Of a DNA stretch of 64,000 nucleotides, positions 47,075 to 57,100 are shown piece by piece; the first letter of the stretch is position 1, and each line of letters starts with the position of its first letter. A program made the translations under genes and the position numbers. This DNA is from Enterobacter cloacae. Its GTDB lineage: Bacteria > Pseudomonadota > Gammaproteobacteria > Enterobacterales > Enterobacteriaceae. The stretch lies in NCBI RefSeq assembly GCF_011078175.1, contig NZ_JAALCJ010000001.1, positions 434,001 to 498,000 on the forward strand. The letters run 5' to 3'. The notes beneath the pieces were generated by a model. The model saw nothing but the letters and a program-made list of their open reading frames with translations, had not been told where the DNA came from and searched no databases.

Positions 47075-47473
47075 TCAGACACTATTAATGCTCGAAAGAA
47101 TTAACAGCAGTAAAAATATAACAGTGGCAATAAGTATTTTTCTTTTATACGACTTAACCCATGACAAATCAAAATCAGAAAAAATTTCATTGCACGACTG
47201 TGGCTCAAGCCAACGACACTCAGTTAATCTCACACGCTTACCCTGTAAGACCCGTGATAAAATTGTGGTGAGGAAACCAAATCCCCAGAACCCAAGATTT
47301 TGCCAGGTTTGATAATCTTCTTTTTTGAGCAGCTGTTGTTTTGTTAATATCGCATATATTTGATTAACATGGCGATAATTTTTCCGATAGTCTATATAAA
47401 ATGAAATGACTATGCCTATAAAAGCAATAAAGAGACAGATAATAACAGCAGAGTAAATATTATTAAAAATCAC
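47075..47473 (-). CDS. Small membrane protein, probable immunity to the adjacent LysM-like effector
   Basis: A 132-residue protein with one hydrophobic segment at each end (YSAVIICLFIAFIGIVISFYI and ILIATVIFLLLLILSS) and possibly a weak one in the middle (WGFGFLTTIL). It starts at a GTG one base after the effector stop, with GGAG six bases upstream lying inside the effector 3' end. Tight coupling and membrane topology suggest an immunity protein for a membrane-acting toxin. Confidence 0.6.
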   Translation of the reverse strand: MIFNNIYSAVIICLFIAFIGIVISFYIDYRKNYRHVNQIYAILTKQQLLKKEDYQTWQNLGFWGFGFLTTILSRVLQGKRVRLTECRWLEPQSCNEIFSDFDLSWVKSYKRKILIATVIFLLLLILSSINSV

Positions 47474-47474
47474 T

Positions 47475-48464
47475 TTATTCTCCGCTAAAAATTAAATTGT
47501 TTAGCTGTTCTCCTGCAAACCCACCGATTTGTGTTCCGCCCGCTGCCCCGACTGCACCAACCACTAAACCACAGATGAGTGTACCTGTCCCCGCTGTGGG
47601 CACACCTAATGCAAGACAAACAGGAGCCGCAAGGGAGGAGCCTAATGCAGCACCAGCGACACCGCCTCCAAATTTGCTATATTCAGTCACTGCAACTCTG
47701 CTGCACTCATGTTCTCTTCCAGTAGTGCAGGCATGATAAACTTCGTTAGACGTATTCATAAAAGAAAAACCTAAAGCAACCCATCCACCTGCTTTCAGGT
47801 AAGAGGTAATTCTGGCAGCTCTGTCAATATATGTTGAGTATCCGGGGATTGCGCCAATACCAACTGTACTCCATTCATGGACTATTGATTTCGTGGACAG
47901 TCCTAATGCTCTCTTAAGATCCGCATAATCTTTAAACTTAAGCTGTTTTTTAGTTATTTTATTTAACAAGGGTTTCAATTGCGCGAAAAGTGCATTACGC
48001 TCAGCATAAAATTGTTGGCCAAAAAGCGCACCTTGTGTCCTGTACTGATTTTGATAGGTGGCTTCAATTTTAATTAAAATATTTTCAATTTACTTAAAAT
48101 ATGACTCACCTGTACCGCTCACGCCCCCGACGATTGTATCGCCCCAGCCTGTAATGGCTTTTATATTATCATAATTATTTTTCAAAAATTCAGCGGTGGC
48201 TCCATCCAAAGTCGCAAGCGCGTTGGTCACCTTCTTTTTCGCAATGGCTAAGCTATTGATCTGTTGAGTTTGATTATCGCCGAGCGGGTCAGCAACAATT
48301 AATATTTGTCCGGGTTTGAGCCACGCAGTGTCTTTATTCAATTGCATAAAATACTCGGATTTTTCATTGCGCGCAGTGCCAAATAGCTGTCTTGCCTGAA
48401 AATCCAGAGTGCCGGGTTGCTGAACGACACAGTAACCTGGAGCAACGTTTGACGGACTTGCCAT
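47475..48464 (-). pseudogene. T6SS effector candidate with LysM-like N-terminus, interrupted by one in-frame TAA
   Basis: From the ATG at 48464 (AAGGAG six bases upstream) the frame encodes 124 residues. They include a LysM-like region (GYCVVQQPGTLDFQARQLFG, LKPGQILIVADP) and a helical part to GESYFK, then TAA at 48092-48090. The same frame continues without any shift as IENILIKIEATYQNQYRT, LFGQQFYAERNALFAQLKPL and on to a glycine/alanine-rich hydrophobic C-terminus (GGGVAGAALGSSLAAP, GLVVGAVGAAGG) ending FSGE. One CAA-to-TAA change would restore a protein of about 329 codons. The hydrophobic end and the coupled membrane protein suggest a pore-forming or membrane-targeting toxin; no catalytic motif is seen. 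Confidence 0.8.
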
Positions 48465-48506
48465 GGAAACTCCTTGTATTTTTAATGTGTAGCCTTTGCA
48501 GAAAGT

Positions 48507-48860
48507 TTATTTTTGGACATTGAGTTGGCGAATCGCATCGCTATGGGAAATTAAGCTGCACTTTAATACCTCATAGTTTGCCGGTGCCGTACCACCTAGC
48601 TTTTGTTTCAGTAAGGAGTTAATAACCTCGTCGGCTTTTTCGAAATTCTCGGCAGGCAGGTTACTGACTTCCAGCCATGCTGCGGCGCTTGCCTTTGCAT
48701 CATTTTTCAGCGTCGCACTGTCCGCAATCTTGCCGATACAGCGATTCTGCACCCAGTTTTCAAAAATCTGTTGTTGAGAAAAGGTGTTAACGTCCGGGAG
48801 TGTATGGGCGATGGTATATGAGGTATTTAACGCGAGTACGAAAGCGAGTAAACGGCTCAT
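48507..48860 (-). CDS. tai4: Tai4, periplasmic immunity protein to Tae4
   Basis: 117 residues with a Sec signal peptide (MSRLLAFVLALNTSYTIAH). The helical mature part has two cysteines (NRCIGKIA, VLKCSLI) in the Tai4-family layout. Its ATG overlaps the tae4 stop (ATGA). In Enterobacter cloacae Tai4 dimers plug the Tae4 active site. Confidence 0.9.
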   Translation of the reverse strand: MSRLLAFVLALNTSYTIAHTLPDVNTFSQQQIFENWVQNRCIGKIADSATLKNDAKASAAAWLEVSNLPAENFEKADEVINSLLKQKLGGTAPANYEVLKCSLISHSDAIRQLNVQK

Positions 48861-49339
48861 TTCAGGCTCCAGAGCGTAGCGCTGCCAGGAATAAACGAAC
48901 CATTACCGGGAGAACCCAAGAAATGGCAATCATCGGAGCAAATATTCCCATTCCAGAGCGTGACATGTCCAGTGGCATCGCTCCAGCCGTGACCGCTAAA
49001 GATAATAATACCTTGTTTACCTGCAAACTGGCTTGGTATTGGAGACGTCACCGTCATATCTGCATTACCCAGTACAGTTGGCAGAAAAGCAATCATATCC
49101 TTTACGCGATACATGTAACGTTTTTTATCACTCCCCGTAACCGTCGCATATCTGCTGTTGGAGGGAATTGGAACGCCACAATAATTTAAAACGTAGCTCA
49201 TACGAATGGGGCATGCATTTTGAAAAATTCCGGCTTCAATATTGTGCTGGACTTTTCCACCCAATAATTTGCCCACCGTTTCGACATTGACATTAACTTC
49301 TCTGAATCTGTTCCAGGCGGCACCAAAAGCAGGACGCAT
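48857..49339 (-). CDS. tae4: Tae4, T6SS peptidoglycan amidase effector
   Basis: A 160-residue NlpC/P60-like DL-endopeptidase that cuts the peptide stem (gamma-D-Glu to mDAP). Catalytic Cys43 lies in NACPIRMSYVLNYCG and His125 in DATGHVTLWNG; GSDKKRYMYRVKDM lies between. The frame is open 39 codons upstream, but the ATG at 49339 with AAGGG nine bases before it gives the family start MRPAF. It lies directly after hcp, which fits the known Hcp-dependent export of Tae4. Confidence 0.95.
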   Translation of the reverse strand: MRPAFGAAWNRFREVNVNVETVGKLLGGKVQHNIEAGIFQNACPIRMSYVLNYCGVPIPSNSRYATVTGSDKKRYMYRVKDMIAFLPTVLGNADMTVTSPIPSQFAGKQGIIIFSGHGWSDATGHVTLWNGNICSDDCHFLGSPGNGSFIPGSATLWSLK

Positions 49340-49397
49340 AAGTATTTTCCCTTTTTGAAAGTACAGGCTAAAGTGAGCCCTTTCGGGCCCACTCCTG

Positions 49398-49880
49398 TTA
49401 CGCTTCTTTGTTTTCTTTGATGTTCCAGCCAGCGCTGCTTTCAGCACCTTTACCACCGGCAGTGGTCTGCTCCCAGTACTGCTGTTTCACTTTCGCAGCC
49501 TGGAATGCATAGGTCACGCCAACGGTATCGCCGTTGTCTGCACCGGTGTACTGAACGGAAGTCACGAGAACGTCTTCCAGGGTAATGCGGGTGTATTCAA
49601 CCTGCTGACCACCCGCTTTGCAGACGGACAGTTCAACTTTGGTCAGGTGTTTACCGCTTGCGCAGTGTTTCAGGATTGCTGTAGTGGATTTGTCGATCAG
49701 AGCGTTTACGTGCAGATCGTTAAAGTTCACTTTACCGGCACCGCCGCCACCGCCAACGCTCATATTACCTGGCTGGGACGCGCCCCAGGAGAAGGAGGTA
49801 ATATCAGTCCAGCCGGTGTGGTTAGAATCTTTAGATTCGCCCGTAACACCCTCGACCTTCAGAAACATATCAATAGCCAT
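49398..49880 (-). CDS. hcp: Hcp (TssD), T6SS inner-tube protein
   Basis: A 160-residue Hcp1-family protein (MAIDMFLKVEGVTGES, WGASQPGN, FNDLHVNALIDKSTTAILKH, VTYAFQAAKV). It forms hexameric rings inside the TssB/C sheath and carries small effectors such as Tae4 in its lumen. The ATG at 49880 gives the standard start; the 23 codons upstream are not family-like. It is separated from tssC by 374 bp containing a REP pair, so it may have its own promoter. Confidence 0.96.
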   Translation of the reverse strand: MAIDMFLKVEGVTGESKDSNHTGWTDITSFSWGASQPGNMSVGGGGGAGKVNFNDLHVNALIDKSTTAILKHCASGKHLTKVELSVCKAGGQQVEYTRITLEDVLVTSVQYTGADNGDTVGVTYAFQAAKVKQQYWEQTTAGGKGAESSAGWNIKENKEA

Positions 49881-50116
49881 AATATCTACTCTTCGTGGAT
49901 GAACAATATTGCTTTCGAAAAAGCCCTTATATGGCAAACAGGAAAGCATGGGGCTGAATAAAACCGTCCATATTTTACCTCTGCCTCATATCAAACGACC
50001 CGTGTCATTTGACAGTCTTACATTCCCCCGAAATAACGGAATGAATGTGAAGTCTTTATTACTGTGCTTTATTGTGGAACCAGTTAAGGACAGCATTAGC
50101 AATTTAGCCGTCTTTC

Positions 50117-50216
50117 TTGCCGGGTGGCGCTGTGCTTACCCGGCCTACATTGAGCAACGATATCAATTGATTGCACGTTTGATTGTAGGCTCGTGCAAGC
50201 GTAGCGCCGCCGGGCG
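50117..50216. repeat. REP/BIME element between tssC and hcp
   Basis: Inverted units TTGCCGGGTGGCGCTGTGC...CCCGGCCTAC and GTAGGCTCGTGC...GTAGCGCCGCCGGGC within the 374-bp gap 49881-50254. The rest of the gap is unannotated leader of hcp; I see no gene and no certain promoter. The position after tssC suggests a transcript end or differential stability for hcp. Confidence 0.8.
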
Positions 50217-50254
50217 AAACTCACAAAACGCACGTAGTCAGCAGTCTGACGCTC

Positions 50255-51754
50255 TTACGCGTCCTTCGTCTTCAGCGACGGCAGTTTAGATACCAGACGC
50301 AGGGAAACGGTCAGACCTTCCAGCTGGTAGTGTGGACGCAGGAAGAACTTCGCGGCGTAGTAGCCCGGGTTGTCTTCGATCTCCTGCACCTGCACTTCCG
50401 CCGCCGCCAGCGGTTTACGGGACTTGGTTTCCTGGGAGGAGTTCGCCGGGTCACCGTCGACGTAGTTCATCACCCAGTCGTTCAGCCAGCGCTCCATCTC
50501 TTCGCGCTCGCGGAAGGAGCCGATTTTGTCGCGCACGATGCACTTCAGGTAGTGGGCAAAGCGGCAGCAGGCAAACAGGTACGGCAGACGGGAGGCCAGA
50601 CGCGCGTTCGCGGTGGCGTCCGGGTCATGATACTCGGCCGGTTTTTGCAGGGACTGCGCGCCGATGAAGGCGGCGAAGTCGGAGTTTTTGCGGTGCACCA
50701 GCGGCATAAAGCCGTTTTTCGCCAGTTCCGCTTCACGACGGTCGCTGATGGCGATCTCGGTCGGGCACTTCATGTCCACGCCGCCGTCATCGCTCGGGAA
50801 GGTATGGCACGGCAGGTTTTCCACCGCCCCGCCGGACTCCACGCCGCGAATCGAGGTGCACCAGCCGTACTCTTTAAAGGAGCGGTTGATGTTGGCCGCC
50901 ATCGCATAGGCGGCGTTCGCCCAGGAGTAGCTGTTGTGGTTCGCGCCGTCGGTCTGCTCTTCAAAATCAAAGCTGTCGACCGGGTTGGTGCGAATGCCGT
51001 AAGGCAGGCGCGACAGGAAGCGCGGCATCACCAGGCCCAGGTAGCGGGCATCTTCTGATTCACGCAGTGAACGCCAGGCAGCGTATTCGGTGTTCTGGAA
51101 GATTTTGGTCAGATCGCGCGGGTTAGCCAGCTCCTGCCAGGACTCCATCTGCATCACGCCCGGTGCGGTACCGGTGATGAACGGACAGTGGGCCGCAGAG
51201 CCGATGCGCGCCATTTCGCCCAGCAGTTCAACGTCCTGCGGGCTGTGGTCAAAGTAGTAGTCGCCGACGATGCAGCCAAACGGCTCGCCACCGAACTGGC
51301 CGTACTCCTGCTCGTAGATTTTTTTGAAGATCGGGCTCTGGTCCCAGCCCACGCCCTTATAGCGCTTCAGGGTGCGGCCCAGCTCCTGCTTGGAGATGCT
51401 CATAAAGCGGATCTTCAGCATCTCGTCGGTTTCGGTATTGTTCACCAGGTAGCTCAGACCGCGCCAGGCGCTCTCCAGCTTCTGGAACTCTTCGTGGTGA
51501 ATGATCTGGTTCACCTGCTGTGAAAGCTGCTCGTCAATACCGGCAATCAGGTTCTGAATGGTGCGGTAGGTATCGTTTGAGAAGGTCACGGTGTTTTCCA
51601 GCGCCTGCTGCGCCAGGGTTTTAACCGCGCTTTCTACGGCAGAGCGTGCCTGATCGGTTTTCGGGCGGAACTCTTTATTCAGCAGCGCGCTGAACTCGTC
51701 CTGGCTGAACGCCTGGCCCGCCTGCTGATCGTGTTGTTGAGTCTGGTTGCTCAT
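50255..51754 (-). CDS. tssC: TssC, large sheath subunit
   Basis: A 499-residue VipB/ImpD-family protein. Landmarks are LESAWRGLSYLVNNTETD, PFGCIVGDYYFDHSPQD, and near the C-terminus GYYAAKFFLRPHYQLEGLTV. With TssB it makes the contractile sheath. It starts three bases after the tssB stop. Confidence 0.97.
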   Translation of the reverse strand: MSNQTQQHDQQAGQAFSQDEFSALLNKEFRPKTDQARSAVESAVKTLAQQALENTVTFSNDTYRTIQNLIAGIDEQLSQQVNQIIHHEEFQKLESAWRGLSYLVNNTETDEMLKIRFMSISKQELGRTLKRYKGVGWDQSPIFKKIYEQEYGQFGGEPFGCIVGDYYFDHSPQDVELLGEMARIGSAAHCPFITGTAPGVMQMESWQELANPRDLTKIFQNTEYAAWRSLRESEDARYLGLVMPRFLSRLPYGIRTNPVDSFDFEEQTDGANHNSYSWANAAYAMAANINRSFKEYGWCTSIRGVESGGAVENLPCHTFPSDDGGVDMKCPTEIAISDRREAELAKNGFMPLVHRKNSDFAAFIGAQSLQKPAEYHDPDATANARLASRLPYLFACCRFAHYLKCIVRDKIGSFREREEMERWLNDWVMNYVDGDPANSSQETKSRKPLAAAEVQVQEIEDNPGYYAAKFFLRPHYQLEGLTVSLRLVSKLPSLKTKDA

Positions 51755-51757
51755 TGA

Positions 51758-52282
51758 TTATTCCTCGCTACCTTTCGCACTTTCGTCATTTTTTGGCAAC
51801 TGGCTCAGGGATTTGAGCAGCGTCGGATCCTGGAGAATTTTCGCAATCAGCTCTTCCGCACCGTTTTTACCGTCCATGTAGGTCAGCAGGTTGGAGAGTT
51901 GGGTGCGGGCTTCCAGCAGCTTGTTCAGCGGCTCGACTTTGCGGGCCACCGCGTCCGGCAGGAAGTCGTCCATGCTGTCGAAGGTCAGATCGACGTTGAG
52001 CTTACCTTCGCCGGTCAGGGTATTATCCACCTGGAACGCCACGCGCGGCTTCAGCGCCTTCATGCGTTCGTCGAAGTTGTCGATGTCGATTTCAAGGAAC
52101 TTACGCTCGTCGACGGCTGGCAGGTTTTCCACCGGCTTGCCAACCAGATCGGCCATCACGCCCATCACAAACGGCAGCTGAATTTTGCGTTCTGCGCCGT
52201 AGATCTCTACGTCGTACTCGATCTGCACGCGGGGAGCACGGTTGCGTGCGATGAATTTCTGTCCACTGTTACTCATTGCCAT
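51758..52282 (-). CDS. tssB: TssB, small sheath subunit
   Basis: A 174-residue VipA/ImpC-family protein (SGQKFIARNRAPRVQIEYDV, LPFVMGVMADL, FLEIDIDNFDERMKAL). The ATG at 52282 follows GGAGAA at a five-base spacing and gives MAMSNSGQKF. Two upstream in-frame codons are less likely. Partner of the adjacent tssC. Confidence 0.96.
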   Translation of the reverse strand: MAMSNSGQKFIARNRAPRVQIEYDVEIYGAERKIQLPFVMGVMADLVGKPVENLPAVDERKFLEIDIDNFDERMKALKPRVAFQVDNTLTGEGKLNVDLTFDSMDDFLPDAVARKVEPLNKLLEARTQLSNLLTYMDGKNGAEELIAKILQDPTLLKSLSQLPKNDESAKGSEE

Positions 52283-52357
52283 GATGTTCTCCATCAAAGA
52301 TGCGCGGTGAAGGTGAAACGGCAGACTCCATGCCTGTCGTCATAATGCCAGGACGCG

Positions 52358-53374
52358 TCATTCGCGGCGTCCAAAGATGTTTTCCAGCTGGTTAACGCCG
52401 TCCGGCGCCAGGTCGCGAATAATGTCCATAAAGTTGAGTTCAGACAGCCGCTGCACGCGTTCAATCATCAGCGGTGCGGGATGGCTGGGTTCGTACTGCG
52501 CAAAATACTGCTTCGCTTTTTCCAGCATCAGCTGGGCGTCGGCGCGGCTGGTCACCTGCACGCTGCGCCAGTCCGTTACCTGTTGAACGGGCGACGCGGC
52601 CACCGGCTGCGGCTCGGTATGCTGTTCTGCCTGCGCGTCACGGTTCGGCAGCAGCTTGCTGATATCGGTCACCTGACAGGCGCTGGAAACCAGCCCGACG
52701 GTTTTCAGCAGCTGTTCCATCTCCGGTACGCCACTTTCCCCGAGATAGCCGGTAAGCAGTTCGCGGATCGCCAGCAGACGTTCGTTGATCACGATAACCG
52801 CTTCGGTGCCGGGCTGGTCGCCGCGCGCCAGCTCGTCGATCAGTCGTGGTCGACCGCCAGGATAATCCGGACATTCGGTTTTGCTACCGTCGAGCAGTGC
52901 CTGCGCGTCACGGAGCGAAATCTCATCGCCGTTTGAGCGGATCAGTGAGGCGTTACGCACCGCGACCGTCAGGTCAGATTTATCGCTCAGCCCGGCGAGG
53001 GCGTTAATGCGGTAGAACGGATCGGTTTCGCCATACTCTTCCAGAAGCGGGTACAGTTGCTCCCAGTAACGGGACAGAGCTTCCTGCACCAGCAGTAGCC
53101 CTTCGGCGTAACCTGCCAACCCGCGACGACGCGTCCAGGCATGGGTTAACGCCAGCATGACGCGAAGATCTTTGGTGCGTCCCAGCAGGCTGGTGGCGAG
53201 TTTTTCCACCGTGTTCCAGTCGGCAGGCTCTGCCGGAATGATGGTGTCGCCAAACTGCTGCTCGGCTTTCCCCTGACTGGCCTGCCCCATGGCCTGGAAT
53301 TCAGCGTCGTACTCCAGGTTTTCACCGCAGGGGTTATCGGGGCTTATCGGCGCGAGAAATTCATCGATATTCAT
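52358..53374 (-). CDS. tssA: TssA, T6SS cap/baseplate-assembly protein
   Basis: A 338-residue ImpA-family protein. The N-terminal ImpA_N domain begins MNIDEFLAPISPDNPCGENL and includes DLRVMLALTHAWTRRRGLAGYAEGL. The C-terminal helical region ends ERVQRLSELNFMDIIRDLAPDG, LENIFGRRE. The short C-terminal domain resembles the TssA1 type with a TssE/gp6-like end. Located between tagF and tssB. Confidence 0.93.
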   Translation of the reverse strand: MNIDEFLAPISPDNPCGENLEYDAEFQAMGQASQGKAEQQFGDTIIPAEPADWNTVEKLATSLLGRTKDLRVMLALTHAWTRRRGLAGYAEGLLLVQEALSRYWEQLYPLLEEYGETDPFYRINALAGLSDKSDLTVAVRNASLIRSNGDEISLRDAQALLDGSKTECPDYPGGRPRLIDELARGDQPGTEAVIVINERLLAIRELLTGYLGESGVPEMEQLLKTVGLVSSACQVTDISKLLPNRDAQAEQHTEPQPVAASPVQQVTDWRSVQVTSRADAQLMLEKAKQYFAQYEPSHPAPLMIERVQRLSELNFMDIIRDLAPDGVNQLENIFGRRE

Positions 53375-53385
53375 AAGATCCCTGC

Positions 53386-54102
53386 TTATTCAAACATAGG
53401 CGGGTAAAGACCGTGGCGACCCGGACGGGCACCGCCTGCCGGATCGAACAGCAGCGTAAAGAGCTGCCCGGTGAAATTTCCGCTGTGGACGTGGGTGTAC
53501 AGCGGATAACCGTCGCAGCGGTTGGTCCACCAGTAGCTGGTCTGGCGCAGCGGATCAAAACACTCCGCCGCCTGCGGCCAGCCCAGCGAGCTCTGACCAT
53601 CGTCGTCATAGCCAATCACGTCGAGAATGTCGGAACGCTTTTGCGGCTCAACGGGCTGGGGCGCCGGGATAGTCATCAGCATTTCATCCAGCCGGGAGGC
53701 AGAATAGCTGTTACGCACCGCGTGCAGCCCCAGACGGCCAAGCTGCTGGTACCAGCTTTCAGCCTGCCCGAGCAGGCGGGATGACCACTCGGCCGGGGTA
53801 AAGCTCAGTTGCAGGCATACCGGATAGTAGCGGCCTACGCTGTCACGGCCCGGCAGCAGGCAGCCCATCTGAATCATCTGGCTACCGAGCATCGGTGGAA
53901 CGACAAAATTCCACACCGGGGCTTTTGAAAACGGGCGCTCGCCGCTGCGCTGCTCTTCCTGTTGCCAGGCCAGCAGGCCGACCTGGAACCAGTGCGACCA
54001 CTGGCGTTGCAGGGTATCCGGAAAGCGACGCTGCAAAAAATCTCCGGCGCTGGGTAATTTGCCATACCAGCTATAACGGTTCATCGCAGGGGTATTCGTC
54101 AT
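53386..54102 (-). CDS. tagF: TagF (SciT), T6SS post-translational regulator
   Basis: A 238-residue protein of the ImpM/TagF family (SWYGKLPSAGDFLQRRF, WNFVVPPMLGS, GLLPGRDSVGRYYPV-type block). In related systems TagF binds Fha and represses assembly independently of phosphorylation. The ATG at 54102 with AAGGAC upstream is chosen. It follows tssM. Confidence 0.92.
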   Translation of the reverse strand: MTNTPAMNRYSWYGKLPSAGDFLQRRFPDTLQRQWSHWFQVGLLAWQQEEQRSGERPFSKAPVWNFVVPPMLGSQMIQMGCLLPGRDSVGRYYPVCLQLSFTPAEWSSRLLGQAESWYQQLGRLGLHAVRNSYSASRLDEMLMTIPAPQPVEPQKRSDILDVIGYDDDGQSSLGWPQAAECFDPLRQTSYWWTNRCDGYPLYTHVHSGNFTGQLFTLLFDPAGGARPGRHGLYPPMFE

Positions 54103-54118
54103 ACGGCTGTCCTTGCGG

Positions 54119-57100
54119 TTATGGGCATGAGAAACGGGGAAGCTGGAACGGGTTGCGGATGCTGTTCGGGGCAAACTCCAGCGTGACCTGATGTCCGTCG
54201 ACGTTGAAGGTCGCCTGACGGCTCAGGCTACCCGCGCCAGGGCTGGTGCGCGCCTTGTCGAAAAAGCGGTTGAGCGCCCAGGAGCCATTGGTTACCAGCG
54301 TTGCGGTGCTGCCATTGGCCAGACCGAGCTGCATGCGCACCTGGTTCGTCCCGCCCGGCCCCGGCCAGGTCATGATCTGCACCGCCTGCGGACCGTGGCT
54401 GTAGCGCAGCAGCTGGCCGTCCACGTCCAGCGTCAGGTTCAGAATGGTGTTGTCCATCCGCACGGTGCGCACCGTTACCTTGAAGGATGGCGTGGTCGCG
54501 CCGTTGGCGAAGAAGGCATCACGGACAGACTGCGCCTGCTGGAACGGACGTAACAGCCCTTCGCTGCCCGGCAGCGTTTTACCGTCAATGCCCGGCATAA
54601 AGCGCCAGCTCGCCTGGGTGGTGTCCACCTTGTTGGTCAGGTTGTCGCGGAAAAAGGTGTCCATCAGCCCGGTACCCGGCGCGAACATGCGGGCGAGATC
54701 GTCCGGCGTCACCTCGGTGCTGGCACTGCGCACCAGCGGATAACGCCCGGCAATCGCCTGACGGCAGAACCCCCCCACTTCCACGTTAATGCGCTTACGC
54801 ACGTTCTCCAGATCGCGACGCTGGGTGTCGCTGCTTGCGCCGACGGCCATATTGCTGAACATGGTTTGCAGCCCGCCCGGCAGACGTCCCGCGCTGGCTT
54901 GCAGGCGGCTGATTGCATCGCCGCCCGGCGCGGGCATACCGCTGTTTGCCGCATCCTGAACGGCGGTCAGGTAGCGATAAAGCTCGTCAACCTGCTTAAG
55001 AAAATCATCAAAGACGATGGTCTTGCCGCCCTTCTCCAGCGGCTGCGCCAGCTCAATCATCGGCGCATAGTGGTCGGTCACCAGTTGCTCAGGCGCCTGC
55101 GTCACGACCGCGCCCTGCGTCGGGGTATTGTCACCGTTGCTGAACAGCGCTTCCAGCGTGCGGGTGGCGCGGTTGCTTTGGGCTTCCGCTTTCTGTGCAT
55201 CTTCCGGCGCAGGCGCTGTGCGCGACAACGTCAGCACCTTGCTCAGGTTAAGCACCAGACGGCGCAGCGGCGAATTGGTGCCTGAAAGCAGGCGCGCGGT
55301 GTTGATGCGCTGGGAAAGATCGGCGCTGTTGTTGAGCTGAATGTCAGCGAGAAAGCGATCCCAGTTGACGATAAAGTCGCGCATGTAGAGCTGGCGCACG
55401 GCGTTGTCGATCTGCTGTTTATCTTCCTGGGTAGTGGTCGCTCGCAGTACCCAGGCATCGTCTTCGTGCAGGGCGGTGGTCACGCTGTCGATCTGGTCGT
55501 TGAAGCTCTTCCAGTAGCCGTCCGGCGTATAGAGGCCCGGTACGCCCTCACTCACCGGCTTGCCGCTTTTACGGGAAAACACCAGCTCGCTCTGCGGACC
55601 GCCGAGATCTGAAAGCGAAACCGGCTTCAGGTTCTCATCATGCTCCAGCAGACGTTTCAGGCGGCCATATACGCGCGTTGAGAGCGGCTGCTGGTTGATG
55701 AGCGCCCTTTCACGTGCCACCAGATCCTCATCCTGCGCATACGGTGAAGCCTGAATTTTTGGCTCCAGCAGCTGCGTCAGGTGCCATTCCAGCTCCTGAA
55801 GCTGCGCCTGCGTCACGTTCTGCGGCAGGTTGCGTTGCAGGTTGAGCATCACCCACGAGTGCAGGAATTTGCCGTCATAATGCTTCGGCTGGTAGAGCAT
55901 CTGATAGGCTTTCAGCGCCTCGTAGCTGTACTCCACGTCGCTGCCGTTGTCGTTGCGCAGCCAGGTGGTAATGTGCATCGCCACGGCGGGCAGCAGCATC
56001 TGATCCAGCGCCTTCTGATACAGCGACTGCGAGGCATCGCTGACGTCATCCCCGCGATAAAGCCCCATGCGGCGGGAAACCGGCGGGTCATTAACGTCAA
56101 AAGCATCGCTTTTCGGCAGATCCACCAGACTGTTAAGCAACGGCAGAAGCGCAAACAAATCGCGCTGGGGCTGGTTTTGCAGCGCCTTACTCTGCTGCTC
56201 CAGCATCGGCACTTTTGCATCCACTTCTTCCAGATAGGCTTTATTTTTGGCGTAGCTGGTCAGCCACAGGCCACCCAGGATCGCCAGCAGGGCGAGCAGC
56301 GCCGCATAGCCGGACCACATCACGGCGCGGTTGCGCAGCTCCCACCAGCGGTTTTCCCCGGCGATGCCCGCTTCCTGGAAAATCACGTTTTGCAGCAGGT
56401 TTTTAATGAAGAAGCTTTGGCCCTTCGCGCCCGGGATCGGCGCCTCTTTGCTTACCGAATCCCAGCGGGTGCTTTCCTCCCCTTCAGGTAAGGAGAGCGC
56501 GCGGTTCAGCTCGCCCATCACGCGGTCAAACGGCATCCCTTCCTGGGTGCCGCTGGCGAAGTAGATGCCGCGCGGCGAAAATTCGGTTTCGAAGTTTGAG
56601 CGGGCAAAGACCGTGCTCAGGTAGTCTGCCAGCAGCGGACGCAGCGCGGCGAACTCCTGCGGGAAGAGATACGCTTCCGCACGGGTTTTGGCGTCATGCT
56701 CTTTCAGCATGGTTTCCGGCAGGCCGGCATCCAGACGCTGTTGCAGCAGGGAAAATTCCTGCTGGAAGTTGCCCATCAGGTCGTAATCGGCGTGTTTTGT
56801 CTGCTCCCACGGCAGCGTAAAGCCCCAGATCTGATCGCGCTGGGCTTTGTCGTAATCCGCAAACCAGGCGCGGAAGCCTTTAAGCAGGTCCGCTTTGGTC
56901 ACCATCACATACACCGGGAAGCGAATCCCCAGCTGCTCATGCAGTTCGGAGAGCCGCTGGCGCAGGTTGACCGCCTGCTGGCGGGAGGCCTCAGCGGACT
57001 GCGAAAGCAGGTCGGAAATGCTGATGGTGATAATCACGCCGTTGATGGGCTGACGACGGCGGTATTTACGCAGCAGGTTGATAAATTCCAGCCACTCCCC

